Assembly: GCA_015680905.1 (NCBI GenBank)
Contig: CM027384.1
Coordinates: 65,417,001 to 65,481,000, forward strand
Source: Coptis chinensis
Taxonomy: Eukaryota > Streptophyta > Magnoliopsida > Ranunculales > Ranunculaceae
Length of the DNA stretch: 64,000 bases
Reading direction: 5' to 3'
Shown here piece after piece: positions 1 to 11,848 of this stretch. Position 1 is the first letter of the stretch. Each line of letters starts with the position of its first letter. The position numbers and the translations under genes were made by a program. The notes beneath the pieces were generated by a model. It made no database searches, was not told the origin of the DNA, and saw nothing but the letters and a program-made list of their open reading frames with translations.

Positions 1-616
1 GGTCAAGCCCACTCAAGGGTAGTTTGGCCATTTTTATAAAAAAATGAAAATTATATTATTTGACCACGGTCAACTGAGATGACTCAAGGTCAATCGATAG
101 AAGTAGGACTAAAGCCTAATAATCGATAATTTTAGGACCTATCCCTAAATACCACTAAATAAGTAGGACCAATCCCTAAATAACCCTTTATAAATACTTC
201 ATTACACTGGAAATTTGTAATCAAGAGAGGAGAGCTAAAATTGTAGAAAATTGGTGAGAGCCAAAATTGTTGTGAGGAGAAATTGGTGAGAGAGAATTTG
301 TGAGTTACATTAGGACTCTTGGGTATTGGTGAGTGTTTGTAATTTGTTATTTCTATTGGTAATTGATTTTCCTTTTGTTGGTGGACGTACGCATTGCCAA
401 ACCACGTAAAAACCTTTGGTGTGTTCTTCTCTTCTTCTTGTTGGCTATTACCTTGGTAAGTAATTTAATTTTATTTGTTATTTATGGTTAAGAGTTTGGT
501 TGTTTGTCGATTCATACACCGCTACTGTTAGTAATACACTTCCACCACACTTGTTGTTAGTTTATCATTTCTGTTGCTTTGGAATTTGGGGTACCTCACT
601 CTCGTCATGGGGCACA
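1..616 (+). mobile_element. Copia LTR, 5' end outside the window
   Basis: This is the downstream part of a Ty1/copia long terminal repeat. It ends in CACA a few bases before a tRNA-Met primer-binding site. A TATA-like box (ttataaatac, about 189) is followed by a purine-rich leader. The stretch near 381-425 (gtggacgtacgcattgcc, then aaccacgtaaaaacc) matches in layout a module also found in the LTRs at 35165 and 41044, so it probably belongs to the same broad copia group. The true LTR start was not found and may lie before base 1. Confidence 0.75.
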
Positions 617-621
617 ATAAT

Positions 622-633
622 TGGTATCAGAGC
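622..633 (+). other. Primer-binding site, initiator tRNA-Met
   Basis: The 12 bases TGGTATCAGAGC are the canonical plant copia primer-binding site, complementary to the 3' end of initiator tRNA-Met. They lie 5 bases after the LTR end, which fixes the element's orientation as plus. Confidence 0.9.
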
Positions 634-791
634 TCTGTGTTCTATCTAGGATTTCGTTTGATGATTGGTTGACTCGGGTGGAAACTTTTGCTGAAAATCT
701 GATCTAAGGTTTTATATTGAAAGAAATCTATTATTTAGGTTTCATTGGTTGTTTGAATAGTGGTAGTATTTTATTGTTTTTGTTGGGTGTT

Positions 792-1217
792 ATGAAAATT
801 GATAATATGACTACTATATCAAGTTCTTTTGTTGAGACTCCTTTTATTTTTGAAAGTTTTGATAGAAACATCAATTTTGAAATGTGGAAAAGTGACGTAA
901 TCAATTTGTTGACTGTAAATGGCTTAGATGACGCTCTTGACGATAAGCCAAGAGATATAAAAGAAGTCGTTTTTGAGATATTGAATAGGAAAGCTTGTAA
1001 TGTTGTCCGGTATTATCTCTCAGATGATTGGAAATACTTTGTCGCTTTCAGAGCCTTCACAAAAGATATGTTGATGAAATTGGAAAACAAGTACATGGAA
1101 AATAATGTACAGGACCGGCTCTATTCGAACACTGGTAGATTGGTAAATTCTCAATCTGAGTTGAGAAGTGGAAAAACTCTTGGAAAGAATGAATGCACCT
1201 ATGCAAAAAGTCGATAA
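792..1217 (+). pseudogene. Copia gag fragment, truncated
   Basis: This is the N-terminal part of a copia Gag (UBN2/DUF4219 type), the capsid protein that packages element RNA. I start it at the ATG of MKIDNMTT, 158 bases after the primer-binding site; the upstream in-frame codons look like leader. The segment FESFDRNINFEMWKSDVI corresponds to the usual 'F-dG-NF-W' opening of these Gags, followed by a helical segment ending at KLENKYMENN. After about residue 112 the sequence stops resembling Gag (RLYSNTGRLVNSQSEL) and ends at a stop, so the reading frame was probably lost there. No protease, integrase or reverse transcriptase follows; the next unit is an unrelated transposon at 1346. Confidence 0.7.
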
Positions 1218-1345
1218 CGCATTTTAGAGCTAATAAAAGGTCATTCCTCTTATTTCCTCTACACATGTAAAAGCCACACCATATAACCATCTTATTAACA
1301 AGAAACCACACTAGTGCGCTGAAACCTAGAACCACAATAGGATAA

Positions 1346-2278
1346 GGGTCCTGTTACTGACGGACCCCATATTTTGTTGGGCAGACCTAAAAAAAAACAA
1401 TTATTACAAGTGTGTCATTGGTCCTAAAAAGCCCAAAAAAAACAATTATTATAAGTGTGCCATTGGTCCCAAAAAATTGTTTTGTGTTGGGCACCTCCCA
1501 AACCAACGTGAGTTTCCCCTTTTCAGCCCTTCTCTTCTATTATCTTCTCTTCTCTTTCACCATCCTAAATCTTAAACCATGAAAACTATATCCTAACACT
1601 AACATTAAACACTAGGGCTGAATATGCATGTGTATAGTGGCTGAATGAGAAAATTCGAAAACCCAAAGCTTAAACGACCCGGCTAGGTCGTTCGTTGTGC
1701 ACACCAAACGGTCTGGTCACACCGTCTGGACTGAGTCCAAAATGATGTGGCCATGTCGTTTGGGATTTAGACTTAGAAAAATCTCCAACGATATGGTTAC
1801 GTCGTTTGGACTAAGTCTCCAACGATATGGTCACACCGTTTGGACTAAGTCCCCAACGATATGACCACATCGTTTGGGATTTGAACTTTGAAAAAATATA
1901 AAATTTTGTTTTTTGGCCTCTTGACCGGTATGGGCACATCGTTTGGACTAAGTCCCAAACGGTGTGGCTAAGTCGTTTGGGACTTAGTCCAAACGATATG
2001 ACCATACCGGTAAGTTTTTTTTTAAGTCCAAATCCCAAACGACATGGCAACATCGTTTTGGACTCAATCCAGACGGTGTGACCAGACCGTTTGGTGTGCA
2101 CAACGAACGACCTAGCCGGGTTGTTTAAGCTTGGGGTTTTCGAATTCAACTTTTTGGGACCAATAACATACTTGTAATAATTTTTTTTTTTTTTTTTTTT
2201 TTTGACCAATGACACACTTGTAATAATTTTTTTTTTTTTCTGTCCAACACAATATGGGATCCGTCAGTAACAAATACC
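1346..2278. mobile_element. Non-autonomous TIR DNA transposon, copy 1
   Basis: The ends are inverted: the left reads GGGTCCTGTTACTGACGG and the right, reversed, reads GGTATTTGTTACTGACGG. The TIR continues inward through CCCATATT and TGTTGG. Flanking 8-bp duplications differ at one base (taggataa and aaggataa). The interior has no transposase; it holds repeated units of the type 'aaacgatatggtcacaccgtttgg' in both orientations, plus A- and T-runs near the ends. An 8-bp duplication fits hAT-like or related superfamilies, but the termini are not a textbook hAT end, so the superfamily is open. A second copy is at 59492-60455. Confidence 0.85.
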
Positions 2279-2286
2279 AAGGATAA

Positions 2287-3188
2287 TTGATCTCAAAACC
2301 TAGCATTATATATTTGTGCTCCGAATATTTTTTGATGACAAGGTATACCTCCATCAAACTCGCAAAACATATTGTAGCACATGTCCAGAAGAACCTTCCA
2401 ATCCTAGCAGACCATATTCTATACCTCATGCATTTTAATGAAAGAAATTAAAATTAAATACTAAGTTTGTGATAAGGTACCAAATGAGAAACGCACAATA
2501 ATCCAAACTGTGGTGAATGTCGCAAGCTAAACCAATAACTGCAATTGAATTGGAAAAGTGATCTCAAAACCAATCCTTGTAACTTTGTGCTCCCATATAT
2601 TTTTCTTTTGATGAAAGGATAAAGGTCCATAAAACCCGTGAAACATACTGTAGCAACAAGAAAATTAATTGTAGCTATTGTGGCACAGGCCCAAAAGAAT
2701 CGTGCAATCTTAGCAAACCATTATGTATGTACCTCACATGACAATTAAATTAAAGAAAGTTAAATATATCCAACCTGACAACAATCTACATATAGCACAC
2801 AAATATATACACAACAAAGATTACAAAGGAAAGTTTAAATTTTTAGGGACACCTCACAACTTTACATATAATTCATCATTACACATTTCTTTACTCACAA
2901 ATCTTACCTTATGTAACTTTACAAGTTTACATCCCTACCGTATGGCGTGTGCAACATAATGGGTTTACAAAAAATATTAAAGAAAAAAAAGGACATGCAT
3001 GATCTACTGAGATTGTGAGAAATACACAATCAAACCTTACGAATGTAAAGAGAATAAACAAGTGAACACACAAATGTGAGGATGATTGAGAATTACAAAA
3101 TACAGTTGTAGAGTTTTTACAAATACACAAATGTAAATATATATTATTTTTTTTATCAGACACAAAAGTAAAGATTTGGGGAGCCAAA
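2287..3188. other. Intergenic, degenerate duplicated segment
   Basis: There is no recognisable gene. Two stretches, about 2290-2420 and 2563-2725, look like diverged copies of one another: both run 'gatctcaaaac', 'tttgtgctcc', 'gatga-aagg', 'aaacatactgtagcac'. Short ORFs on both strands lack family features. Confidence 0.5.
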
Positions 3189-3936
3189 TCTATATAACAA
3201 ATTAGGGAAGGGTCTCCATCTATCCGACGGTCGCAAACACCTTCTCACAGTTTCACCCTGCTTATGACATGGCGGGATCTAAGGCTATTCAGTGGTATGT
3301 CTCTTTACTTGCCGCAGACCGGCCCATAGTATCGCGATTTTCTCCCCCTTTTCTTTTCTCCAAACAAACTCTGTTTTTTGTGTTTGTGGAACACTCCAAA
3401 TTACTGAGATTACTGAGATTGAAAGCAAAGTGCGCCTTCACTGAGATCAAATTACTGAGATCATTCACCTTTTTCAAAAGAGCACTGCCTAGCTCTGAAG
3501 TTCAACTTGAAAAGAAGGTCCATCAAAGCAAGGTATTTTTCGCAGCTTTAATAGACTTTTGAATGAAGTAAACATATTTGTGTAATTGAAACAATATTAG
3601 TCCAGGAAAACACAGAAAAAATAGTTAAGTTTTGTGTAAGCTCTGTTGAAACTCAAACATTTATAGCCAATGCTCCTATAAGATTACAGTTGGATCCTTG
3701 GTTCTCTTTGGAAATTTTTGGCATTATTTGGAATAGAAAAAAAAAAAAAACAATCTTATTTATATTCCAGTGAAAGAATCAGTGCAATACATTGAGTTTC
3801 CGAGGACTAACCAAAACTCAAGTTATCCGAGGACTGACCAAAACTCAAGTTAACTATTAGAAATGATTTCATATTAATTCTTACACAGCTTTTGGCACTA
3901 GATTTCAGCTTTTGGCACCAGATTTCTTTCAATTAT

Positions 3937-4269
3937 TTCGAGTAGTACTTACGCTTATAATACTAAGGAGTTTGGAAAGACGGTGTCTGCGAGGAATCAG
4001 TTTCAGATATGTTTTTTATTTTATGTGGATTAGTATTTACTTGATTTGATGGTAATGAGTTTCACGTTTATGCAAATTGGGCGTTCAATATGTTCTTACT
4101 AATCTATATTGTCGTGTTTTATGATATGGGTTCGAGTAGTACTTACGCTTATAATACTAAGGAGTTTGGAAAGACGGTGTCTGCGAGGAATCAGTTTCAG
4201 GTATGTTTTTTATTTTATAAATGTGGATTAGTATTTACTTGATTTGATGGTAATGAGTTTCACGTTTAT
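3937..4269 (+). repeat. Direct repeat with an exon-like core
   Basis: Two nearly identical copies, 3937-4071 and 4131-4269, start at ttcgagtagtacttacgc. Each includes an open segment (SSSTYAYNTKEFGKTVSAR) ending in CAG followed by a donor-like gtatg in the second copy. This suggests a duplicated exon plus intron start in the Helitron's 5' region. I do not recognise the peptide. Confidence 0.7.
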
Positions 4270-4720
4270 AACACTTGCCTATGCAATTGTTATTGTTAGA
4301 AGCATAATAGTTTAATGCCCAACCAATCCTATATTTCTGTTAAGGATGATTTTGATTGATATTGTATATCGTAGTATAAACGCTGTTCCCAATTTTTTTT
4401 TCCAAGTATGTTCCATACATTGGTGAAAGACTCACGAGCTTAATATGTTCTTATTGATAATAGACCGTCCTATGAGTCCATTATCTCAACTTAGAGGGTA
4501 AAAGTTTGGATATACTCTTTTATTAGTAAATAAAAATCTTACTGCTACCTCTTTTATATTTAGAGATATTAGCCACAAAAGCTTTGTTTAGGCTTTACTT
4601 AACAAAGTTGTGTGCGCAAATCTCCCTGATAATCTTGACGGAATCTCATCGTCTCCTATAAATTTTTTGGGATAATTATCACAGTCCATGGTCAATCCAT
4701 CACTTCTTGATTGCAAATGG

Positions 4721-4927
4721 TGGAAAAGACCTATCCGACACTGATGTTTACTCTATTCCTCCTCTTGCAATTGACTCTGAAGATGCTCCATATATTCGCG
4801 TAAGGCCTGTATGCTCCATATAAGTGGAAAAGACCTACCCGACACTGATGTTTACTCTATTCCTCCTCTTGCAATTGACTCTGAAGATGCTCCATATATT
4901 CGCGTAAGACCTGTATGCTCCATATAA
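4721..4927 (+). repeat. 104-bp tandem duplication
   Basis: Two head-to-tail copies (4721-4824 and 4825-4927) begin tggaaaagacctacccgac. The unit contains an open segment DTDVYSIPPLAIDSEDAPYI and ends before gtaagacctg, a possible donor site. It may be another duplicated exon edge; its function is unknown. Confidence 0.8.
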
Positions 4928-5071
4928 AAGTATAGATGGTTCTCTGGTTTTTCGCGGTTAGGATTATCAGTCATGCTCCTATAACTTCTCTTTTCATAAT
5001 CGGCAACGACCCCTTTTCTCCTTTCTCTCTACCGATGGACCCTTTTCCTCTTTTATATAATGCCTTATTCC

Positions 5072-5426
5072 TTAGGCAACGTGTATTTGTAGTTTCTATA
5101 GTAAATAACATAAGAACGTTCTATGTTGAGGGCTTTAGGCAACGTGTATTTGTAGTTTCTATAGTAGATAACATAAGAACGTTCTATGTTGAGGACTTTA
5201 GGCAACGTGTATTTGTAGTTTCTATAGTAAATAACAAAAATAATAACCGAAAATCACAATGGCGTACATTTATTATTCAATGTATTTGTAGTTTCTATAG
5301 TAAATAACAAAAATAATAACCGAAAATCACAATGGCGTACATTTATTATTCAATGTATTTGTAGTTTCAATCGTATATAACCAAATTAATAACAAAAAAA
5401 CACAACAACATACATTTATTATTCAA
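5072..5426 (+). repeat. 63-bp and 73-bp tandem repeats
   Basis: A 63-bp unit beginning ttaggcaacgtgtatttg starts at 5072, 5135 and 5198. It passes into a 73-bp unit (tgtatttgtagtttctatag and on to tttattattcaa) starting at 5208, 5281 and 5354; the last copy is diverged. The two arrays share the tgtatttgtagtttc segment, so one probably grew out of the other. Confidence 0.85.
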
Positions 5427-5719
5427 TTTTTTTTATACTCATGCATTATATGAAAATTATTCATTTTTTTTTTTATACTCATGCATTATATGAAAAATTA
5501 TCCTCATTCTAGCTTTCACATAATGTAATTATAGCTATGTTACGTAGACATGTATCCTTGCTGGACATGTATTCTTTCTGTGGCATCTTACTGCATCTTC
5601 TAAGGATTGCACTATCAAAAATAAATGTTTCTTATAGTTTCTTATAGCTAATAACCATTCCTTCTCTTTTCTCCGTTTTTTAATGTTGAGTGTACAATTT
5701 CTATGAAGGATTGAACTTC

Positions 5720-6307
5720 ATGGTGGACAAGGGAAAATGGCCAATGGACCCATTTAAGGATCCTTCGAACAAAAAAATTAAATATTCGATTCCTGCAACA
5801 GATAGGTTGAACCTTCAACCACCTCCTGGCTTCCAGGTATTCTTGTTGTTTCTATTACATTGGTTCGTTAATCCACATGGTACTTATTTCTTACTGGTCT
5901 CATGATTTATATGTTTGCTGGGTTATGTATATAGCATCCAAACCGACCAACCCTAGACAAGGGAAAACGCCCAATGGACCCTTCTCTTGATCCTTCAAAC
6001 CGGCCGAAAAACACTTTTATCCCTCTCCAAGATAGACTCAACCTTCAACCACCTCGTGGCTTTCAGGTAATTGAATTGCGGTCTTATGTAATTTATTATA
6101 CTTACTGTTGACATTACACATCAAGTTTGCTTTATATTTTCTCCTTCTCTAACTTTTTTTTCGTTCTTTATATAGCGGCCAGACCGACCAAACCTACAAA
6201 ACAGAAAGCACCCACTGGACCATTCTCTTGATCCTCTTAACAAGAAAAAACGTGTCTCTGTCCCTCCACAAGATAGGCTTACCTTCCACCAACCTCATAG
6301 TTTTCAG
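5720..6307 (+). CDS. Helitron N-terminal triplicated exon
   Basis: Three successive exons encode versions of one 39-44 residue module. Exon 1 is 5720-5836, starting at ATG (MVDKGKWPMDPFKDPSNKK). Exon 2 is 5935-6066 and exon 3 is 6176-6307, each 132 bp, preceded by tatag and followed by gta. All are phase 0, so they can be duplicated without breaking the frame. The shared pattern is K(G/R)K-P(M/L)D-DPSN, then DRLNLQPPxGFQ. Plant Helitron proteins often have poorly conserved low-complexity N-terminal extensions; no specific function can be given. The splice sites and open frames in all three suggest this part was under coding constraint. The link to the downstream Rep gene is inferred from strand, spacing and splice phase. 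Confidence 0.65.
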
Positions 6308-6386
6308 GTACTAATACTCCTACAATGTTTCCCTCTCATTATCTACCAAATTATCCTCTTTTCCTATTTTCTTATCCTTTACCTAT

Positions 6387-7383
6387 TTGCTATGTCACTT
6401 GTATACCTTATCTTCGGGTCTTTCTTTACATATGGGACTTCACCGATACAAATATTGCCATATCTTTATCTTCGTTTCTTTGCATATTGAAATTGAAATA
6501 GAGATAAGTTTCCTAATTTGTTATATAGAATATAGATTTTATCTTTGGAAATTTGGTTTATGTTTATGTTTATCTCTATTTCTATTTCGTATCCTCTATG
6601 CTCTTATCCAATTACACCAACTTATCTCAATTCGCCAATTCTTGGACAATTTGCCCAATCAGTACAACCATCCCCTTCTCCTATCAAAGACGTTAAGCCT
6701 AACAAATAGAATTATTGCACAGCGTGCTCGAAGGGAAAGGGAAAAATTGAATAAACAGAATGGGCATCAAGCAATGGCCCATCGATTGTCTGGTTTTGTA
6801 GTGTATGTCCACCCTCCAATTCCAGGAACTCCACCTCAAACTGTCAGACTTCCACCTCAGCATAGTCCAATCACACCTCATACCACATCAACTAAACGAC
6901 TCAATTCTACGGAATCTCTTCGAACGTCTCTCTCTGCTCTTAATCCTATTAGGTTATTTACACTGCCAGCAGAATGTACTCATGTTGATTCAACAACTGT
7001 AAGCAAAAGGGTGAGTCTCGTATGCCACTTTATTGGTTTTCCTTCCAATCCAATTCACACCTCACCCTTATTATCCGCCTACAAAGACATGTATTCTTAA
7101 CTCTGGTGTTGCGTTACCAAATAATGCAATTCCAACTTTCAGAAATGAGTCATTTGCATCAACGTCGTCTTACCAAAATGCAAGGTATAGCACCACAAAG
7201 CTCTTTACAAATTTCTCTTCATATTTTCTACTTTTCAGTACCAAACTTTCAATATTTTCTTACCCATATAAGCTCCCTTGCAATGCGTGTAACCTCATTT
7301 CGTCTACATCAAGCTTTATTGACGCAATACCACATTTACCAAGTCTGGGTTTTGAGTCAATATCAGCTGACCAAAATTCTAGG
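6387..7383 (+). pseudogene. Helitron N-terminal linker exons
   Basis: The coding part seems to begin near 6600, after an intron, and to run to 7010 (donor gtgagt). It includes a basic segment RARREREKLNKQNGHQ and proline-rich stretches (VHPPIPGTPPQTVRLPP). Short exons follow: about 7141-7184 (NESFASTSSYQNAR, donor gtatag) and one ending at 7383 (GFESISADQNSR, donor gtaatt). The composition is rich in S, P and T, like the disordered N-terminal region of plant Helitron helicase-like proteins. Exon starts are uncertain, and frame overlaps in 7022-7399 mean the exact path is not settled. Confidence 0.5.
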
Positions 7384-7467
7384 TAATTTCTTCACATAAA
7401 TGTTTGCAATAATAACAAATTGTTTACACCTCAGTCTAAATCCTTTTAATACTTCATTCTTGCGTAG

Positions 7468-8013
7468 ACCGCAGTCATTCCAGCATACTGCACAACCGTT
7501 CTCTGAACGTGCTGATACCATGAGTGAAGATGACGATGAAGAGGCACTCGACTACAATGGGGATGTGCACATGACTCTTAATCCTAACCGCCCAGTTGAA
7601 CAAGGAAGACACTACTTGGGGAAAATGGACGTTCAATGTCCATTTTGTAAGGCACTTCATTGGATGGATGAACGATTATCAAAGTCATCATTTATCACGT
7701 CCTCTTTTTTTGGGAGATGTTGTTTACAAGGAAAGATAAAGCGTCCTCCTTTGCAACCATCGCCTCCGCCCTTAAAGCCTTATAATGATGGGAATGATCG
7801 GAAGTCAAAGTCATTTCGAGATATATGCGACAATATAATCAAGCTTTTGCATTTACAAGTCTTGGAGTACAAGAGCACTTATTTGCTGGACGGGGTCCAA
7901 GGCCTTTCACTATTCACGGTGAACTGCGACATCGCACAGGAGCTTTAATTCCTGACGTGGGATATCAAGCTACTTATTCTCAACTTTATATCTATGATCC
8001 CAGTTTGCACTAG
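7468..8013 (+). pseudogene. Helitron Rep/Hel, zinc-finger-like region
   Basis: The exon begins after tgcgtag at 7468. It holds an acidic run (SEDDDEEALDYNG), then CPFCKALHWMDERL and FGRCCLQGKIKRPPL, matching the cysteine-containing segment found before the Rep domain in plant Helitron helicase-like proteins. The next recognisable segment, YNQAFAFTSLGVQEHLF and GRGPRPFTIHGEL to YSQLYIYD, is in a different frame from about 7825, so there is a frameshift near 7820. A stop at 8011 follows. Together with the next segment this is one broken gene. Confidence 0.8.
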
Positions 8014-8054
8014 TCATCCGTCAACTTCGTAATCCTAAGCTCAACACGGATGTC

Positions 8055-9771
8055 TTGAAAATCATTCAAGTTACTATGCTCCAATATAACCGCTTCTCTG
8101 ATACATATCGCCACGCATATGATGTTCTTAGATCGGCTTCTTCTGAGCATGGTGAGGACTTCAATGTACCTGCTTATTTACATTATACTGCTTCACGAGA
8201 CAGTCGTCGGTACAACTTACCAACAGCAGATGAGGTTGCTATCATTTTACCAGGTGATGGCAGTGAGCGAGCAAGTATGAGAGACATTGTTATTTATCTT
8301 AAAGGAGGGCAAGAATTCATGCAAATTAGTGAGTGTCATCCAACTTACTTACCATTGCATTATGTCCTATTGTTTCCCCATGGGGAGCTTGGATGGACAC
8401 CTGAATTGCGGCGTTGGGACTCTTCAACTGCTACCACCACTAATGATCGCTTAACACAGATGAATTTTTATTCTTATCTATCGCTTTTGCCAAGCACCAC
8501 CGAGTACTTTCGGCTATTTTGGCGAGGGAGAAAGTTGTTTGAGGAGTTTCGGTGGACGGATGGGCATCAACCGAAAGCAAAACAAAATGCGCTACTATAG
8601 GCAACAACAAGACAAGCTTCGTGCGTAACTATATCAAGGTATCATCGATGTGTCGGTGATCTTTGTCGATCCAAATCAGATTGAAGGCGAAGTCGTACTA
8701 CCATCATCCTCAGACGGCAGCCCTAGGCATATGTTTGAAATTTTTCAAGACTCCATGGCAATTACATCGCTACAACCACCATCCGGACATATTCCTCACA
8801 ATGACCGCAAACCCGATGGGACGGAAATTCTTGAAGCATTGTTTACAAACCAAATCGCCTATGATCGCCTCGGAGGTGGTTGCCCGCATTTTGAATTGAA
8901 ACGAAGAGCTTTGATGGAAGTAATCAAGAAGCGTGGTGTCCTTGGTGTGGCAGTTGCTCATGTTTACACCATTGAGTTCCAGAAACGTGGTCTGCCACAT
9001 ATGCATGCACTTATATATCTTCGACATTCAGACAAGATCCGAGTGCCTGCACAAGTCGACCGCATTGTATCTGCGGAATTTCCTGATCCTGACACTGAGC
9101 CTGAATTATTTCGTACTGTACTAAGATGTATGGTTCATGGCCCATGTGGGCTTAACAATCCAAACTCTCCTTGCATGGTTAATCGTCAATGTAAATATCA
9201 CTATCCCCGAGCTTTCACAGATTGTACAACTATGGATACAAATGGATATGCTCTCTACCGTCGCCGTGACAATGGGAAGTCTTATTTTGTTAGAGAGCAT
9301 TCAGTTGATAATAGAAATGTTGTTCCTTACAATCCTTACCTTTCTAAGATGTTTGACTGCCATATTAATGTTGAAGTTTGTGCAGGGCTTACTTGTGTGA
9401 AATACATTCACAAGTACATATTTAAAGGTAATGACAGGACAACAATTGTGTTGAATGAATTGGATGAGATCAAGCAATATTTGGATGCGAGATATATTGG
9501 GCCACACGAAAGGCTCGTGAGATTGTTAGGAATTTCTCTGCGAGGAAATTCCAACGGTTGTGAGATTAGCCCTTCATCTCCTCGAATGCATCGTGTTGTG
9601 TATAATGCTAATGAGTCCATGCATGATATAATGGGGCGAGAGAGAGGCAACGGTCAACTCTTCTTGCATTTTTTATTGTTGTGCTTTTCGATTCGCGTGC
9701 AAGGGGGCTCACATATCAACAAGTGCCGAACACTACGTTTGGATAAAGCAACACCAAATTTGGAAATTTAG
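8055..9771 (+). pseudogene. Helitron Rep (HUH endonuclease) domain, frameshifted
   Basis: This part nicks and joins DNA in rolling-circle transposition. 8055-8600 covers the N-terminal part (DEVAIILPGDG, YLPLHYVLLFPHGELGW, FYSYLSLL). 8650-9771 has EFQKRGLPHMHALIYL, whose HMH is the HUH metal-binding motif (8998-9006), and KYIHKYIFKGNDR, whose Y-x3-Y pair is the Helitron Y2 catalytic motif (from 9403). Between them the frame is lost: stops occur near 8598, and a third frame (8663-8899) carries DIFLTMTANP, a conserved family segment. A further break follows 9660. Catalytic residues are still present, but at least three frame changes make it non-functional as read. Some breaks fall at CTG-like sites (see findings). 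Confidence 0.9.
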
Positions 9772-10238
9772 GGCACAGGGGTTTGCTATTGGTAGAATGT
9801 ATTTCGTGAGTCCTAATTCTGGTGAAAGATTTTACTTACGCTTGCTTCTAACCGTCGTGAAAGGGCCACAGTCCTTTAATGATCTGAAAAGGACTGGTAA
9901 TCGATTTACATCCAACTTTCAAAGAAGCATGTATTGCACGCGGACTTCTTGAGGATGATAGTGAATGGGTGCGATTAATCCGCAAAGAGGCCTCAACCAT
10001 GCAAACGGTTTATCATCTTCGGCCGACTATTACGTGTTATTCTCGCGAGAATGCAATCCTCTATATCCCCAAACATTGTGGCATGATTTTTGGGAGAGTA
10101 TCCGCGTGACGACCTCTCACACAAACTTCGCACCATCTTCAACATTCCGAACCTACCGGCTCGGTCCAAGATTATGGTTTATTTCTTCTAAATGAGATTC
10201 TCATAGAGTCAGGTAAACTACTCATTAATTTTCCTCCT

Positions 10239-11808
10239 ATGCCACTATCAACCACCAATTGGAACTCAGTTGTTGGTAACCGACTTATATGGGACCAACG
10301 ACAATTTCAATATGATCCACAAACTGAAAAAGCACATGGCAACAGAGTTCATTTAAATGTTGAGCAACACTCGACATATAAAGCAGTCCTGGATTCTGTT
10401 TACCGAAATCAAGGGACACTTTTCTTTTTGAATGGGGCAGCAGGGACAGGCAAGACTTTTGTCTATAACACCATTGCTGCTACGTGTTGGATTGAGGGAC
10501 ATATTGTTATTATGGTGGCTTCATCCGAATAGTGCGTTGCTATTGGGTGGGCGGTCGGATCGCTTCATTCAACCTTTTGCATCCCAATCGGACATTCTTG
10601 ATACCTCGGTTTGTGGGTTCAATAAGAATTCACCGCATGCCCACTTATTCAGGGAAACTAAACTTATTATTTGGGATGAGGTCCCAATGCAAAACAAGTT
10701 CTGTGTTGAGGCAGTTGATCGGACGCTTCGGGATACTTGCAACAATAATAAGCCTTTCGGTGGAATTACAGTTGTTCTTGGTGGTGACTTTCGCCAATGC
10801 CTTCCAGTTATACCCAAAGGGGTGCGTGAACAAATTGTGCGTGCTTCTTTGCGGTGTTCTTTCCTCTGGAATCATATTCGGGTTCTAACTTTGGTACAAA
10901 ACATGAGATTAGAACATGGGAACTCTGCAAATATGGGTTTCGCAAATTTCTTGATGGAGGTAACCACTTATGTATTCTGCTTTCTCCTCCTTTGTTTCAA
11001 ACTTATATCCATTAATCTTTTTCTGTCTTCCTTCGTTTAGATTGGAAGTGATCCAAGTGAGACGGTGGAACTGCCATCGACAATTCGTCAATGTGCAGAT
11101 CTTCAAGAACTAATTTCTGCTACATACCCTCATCTGAATCATCTTTGCCACGGTCACCCCGTGATATTTAATCAACGCATAAATTCTTTCGACGCGCATG
11201 ATGATGTCAATGAAATTAATGCAACAGCTTTGAATATGTTCCCGGAGAAACTACTCTCTTTCTAGGCTGCCGACAAGATGGAGGATGCAGAAGCAAATAA
11301 TCCAACCAATATTAATCAATACCCAAATGAGTACCTAAACACACTTGATCCAACTGTGCGCCACCATTTCGCTTTGAACCTGAAAGTTGGTAGTCCTATA
11401 ATGTTGTTGCGAAATATTGCTCCCAGAGATGGACTATGCAATGGAACCCGATTGGTAGTGGTACAATGCAAACCACACGTTCTTTTTTCCAGAATTTTAA
11501 CTGGTGAAAAACAGGGCAATGAAGCTTTTATTCCAAGGATATCTTTGTCACCGTCGTCTTCCGATTTTCCTTTCCATATGACGAGAAGACAATTTCCAGT
11601 TCGATTGGCCTATTCAATGATTATTAATAAGTCTCAAGGACAATCAGTGAAGTATGTTGGTATTGACCTCCGCACGGAAGTTTTCAGTCATGGTCAATTG
11701 TATGTGGCCCTCTCAAGATGCACTTCGGCGGACAGGATCAACATTCTTCTGCCTCCAAATGCAGAAAGTCAAACCGCGAATGTCGTATACCCAGAAGTTT
11801 TGCTATAA
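10239..11808 (+). pseudogene. Helitron PIF1-like helicase domain, frameshifted
   Basis: This superfamily 1B DNA helicase unwinds the strand during Helitron transfer. Motifs in order: Q-like segment LNVEQHSTYKAVLDSV; Walker A GAAGTGKT (10434-10457); Walker [11 protein letters not shown] (about 10660-10690); [14 protein letters not shown] (about 10780); a GT-AG intron of about 80 bp (about 10961-11040); then [20 protein letters not shown] and the C-terminal [14 protein letters not shown] and LYVALSRC. Frame is lost between Walker A and B (stop at 10530) and between 11265 and 11278. The C-terminal block 11278-11808 is open and ends in a stop at the usual place for the family. With the Rep domain upstream this is the Helitron transposase gene. 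Confidence 0.9.
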
Positions 11809-11848
11809 ACATCTTCAACGACAAATGTGTAATATCCCTTTTCCCAAC

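Noticed and set aside
622..633. tRNA gene at TGGTATCAGAGC
   Set aside because: It is only the 12-base primer-binding complement next to an LTR; no cloverleaf surrounds it.
1811..2429. Minus-strand ORFs over TIR element copy 1
   Set aside because: They are made of poly-lysine from T-runs and repeated element motifs; composition explains them.
5072..5426. CRISPR-like direct repeats
   Set aside because: The units are contiguous tandem repeats without variable spacers, in a plant genome.
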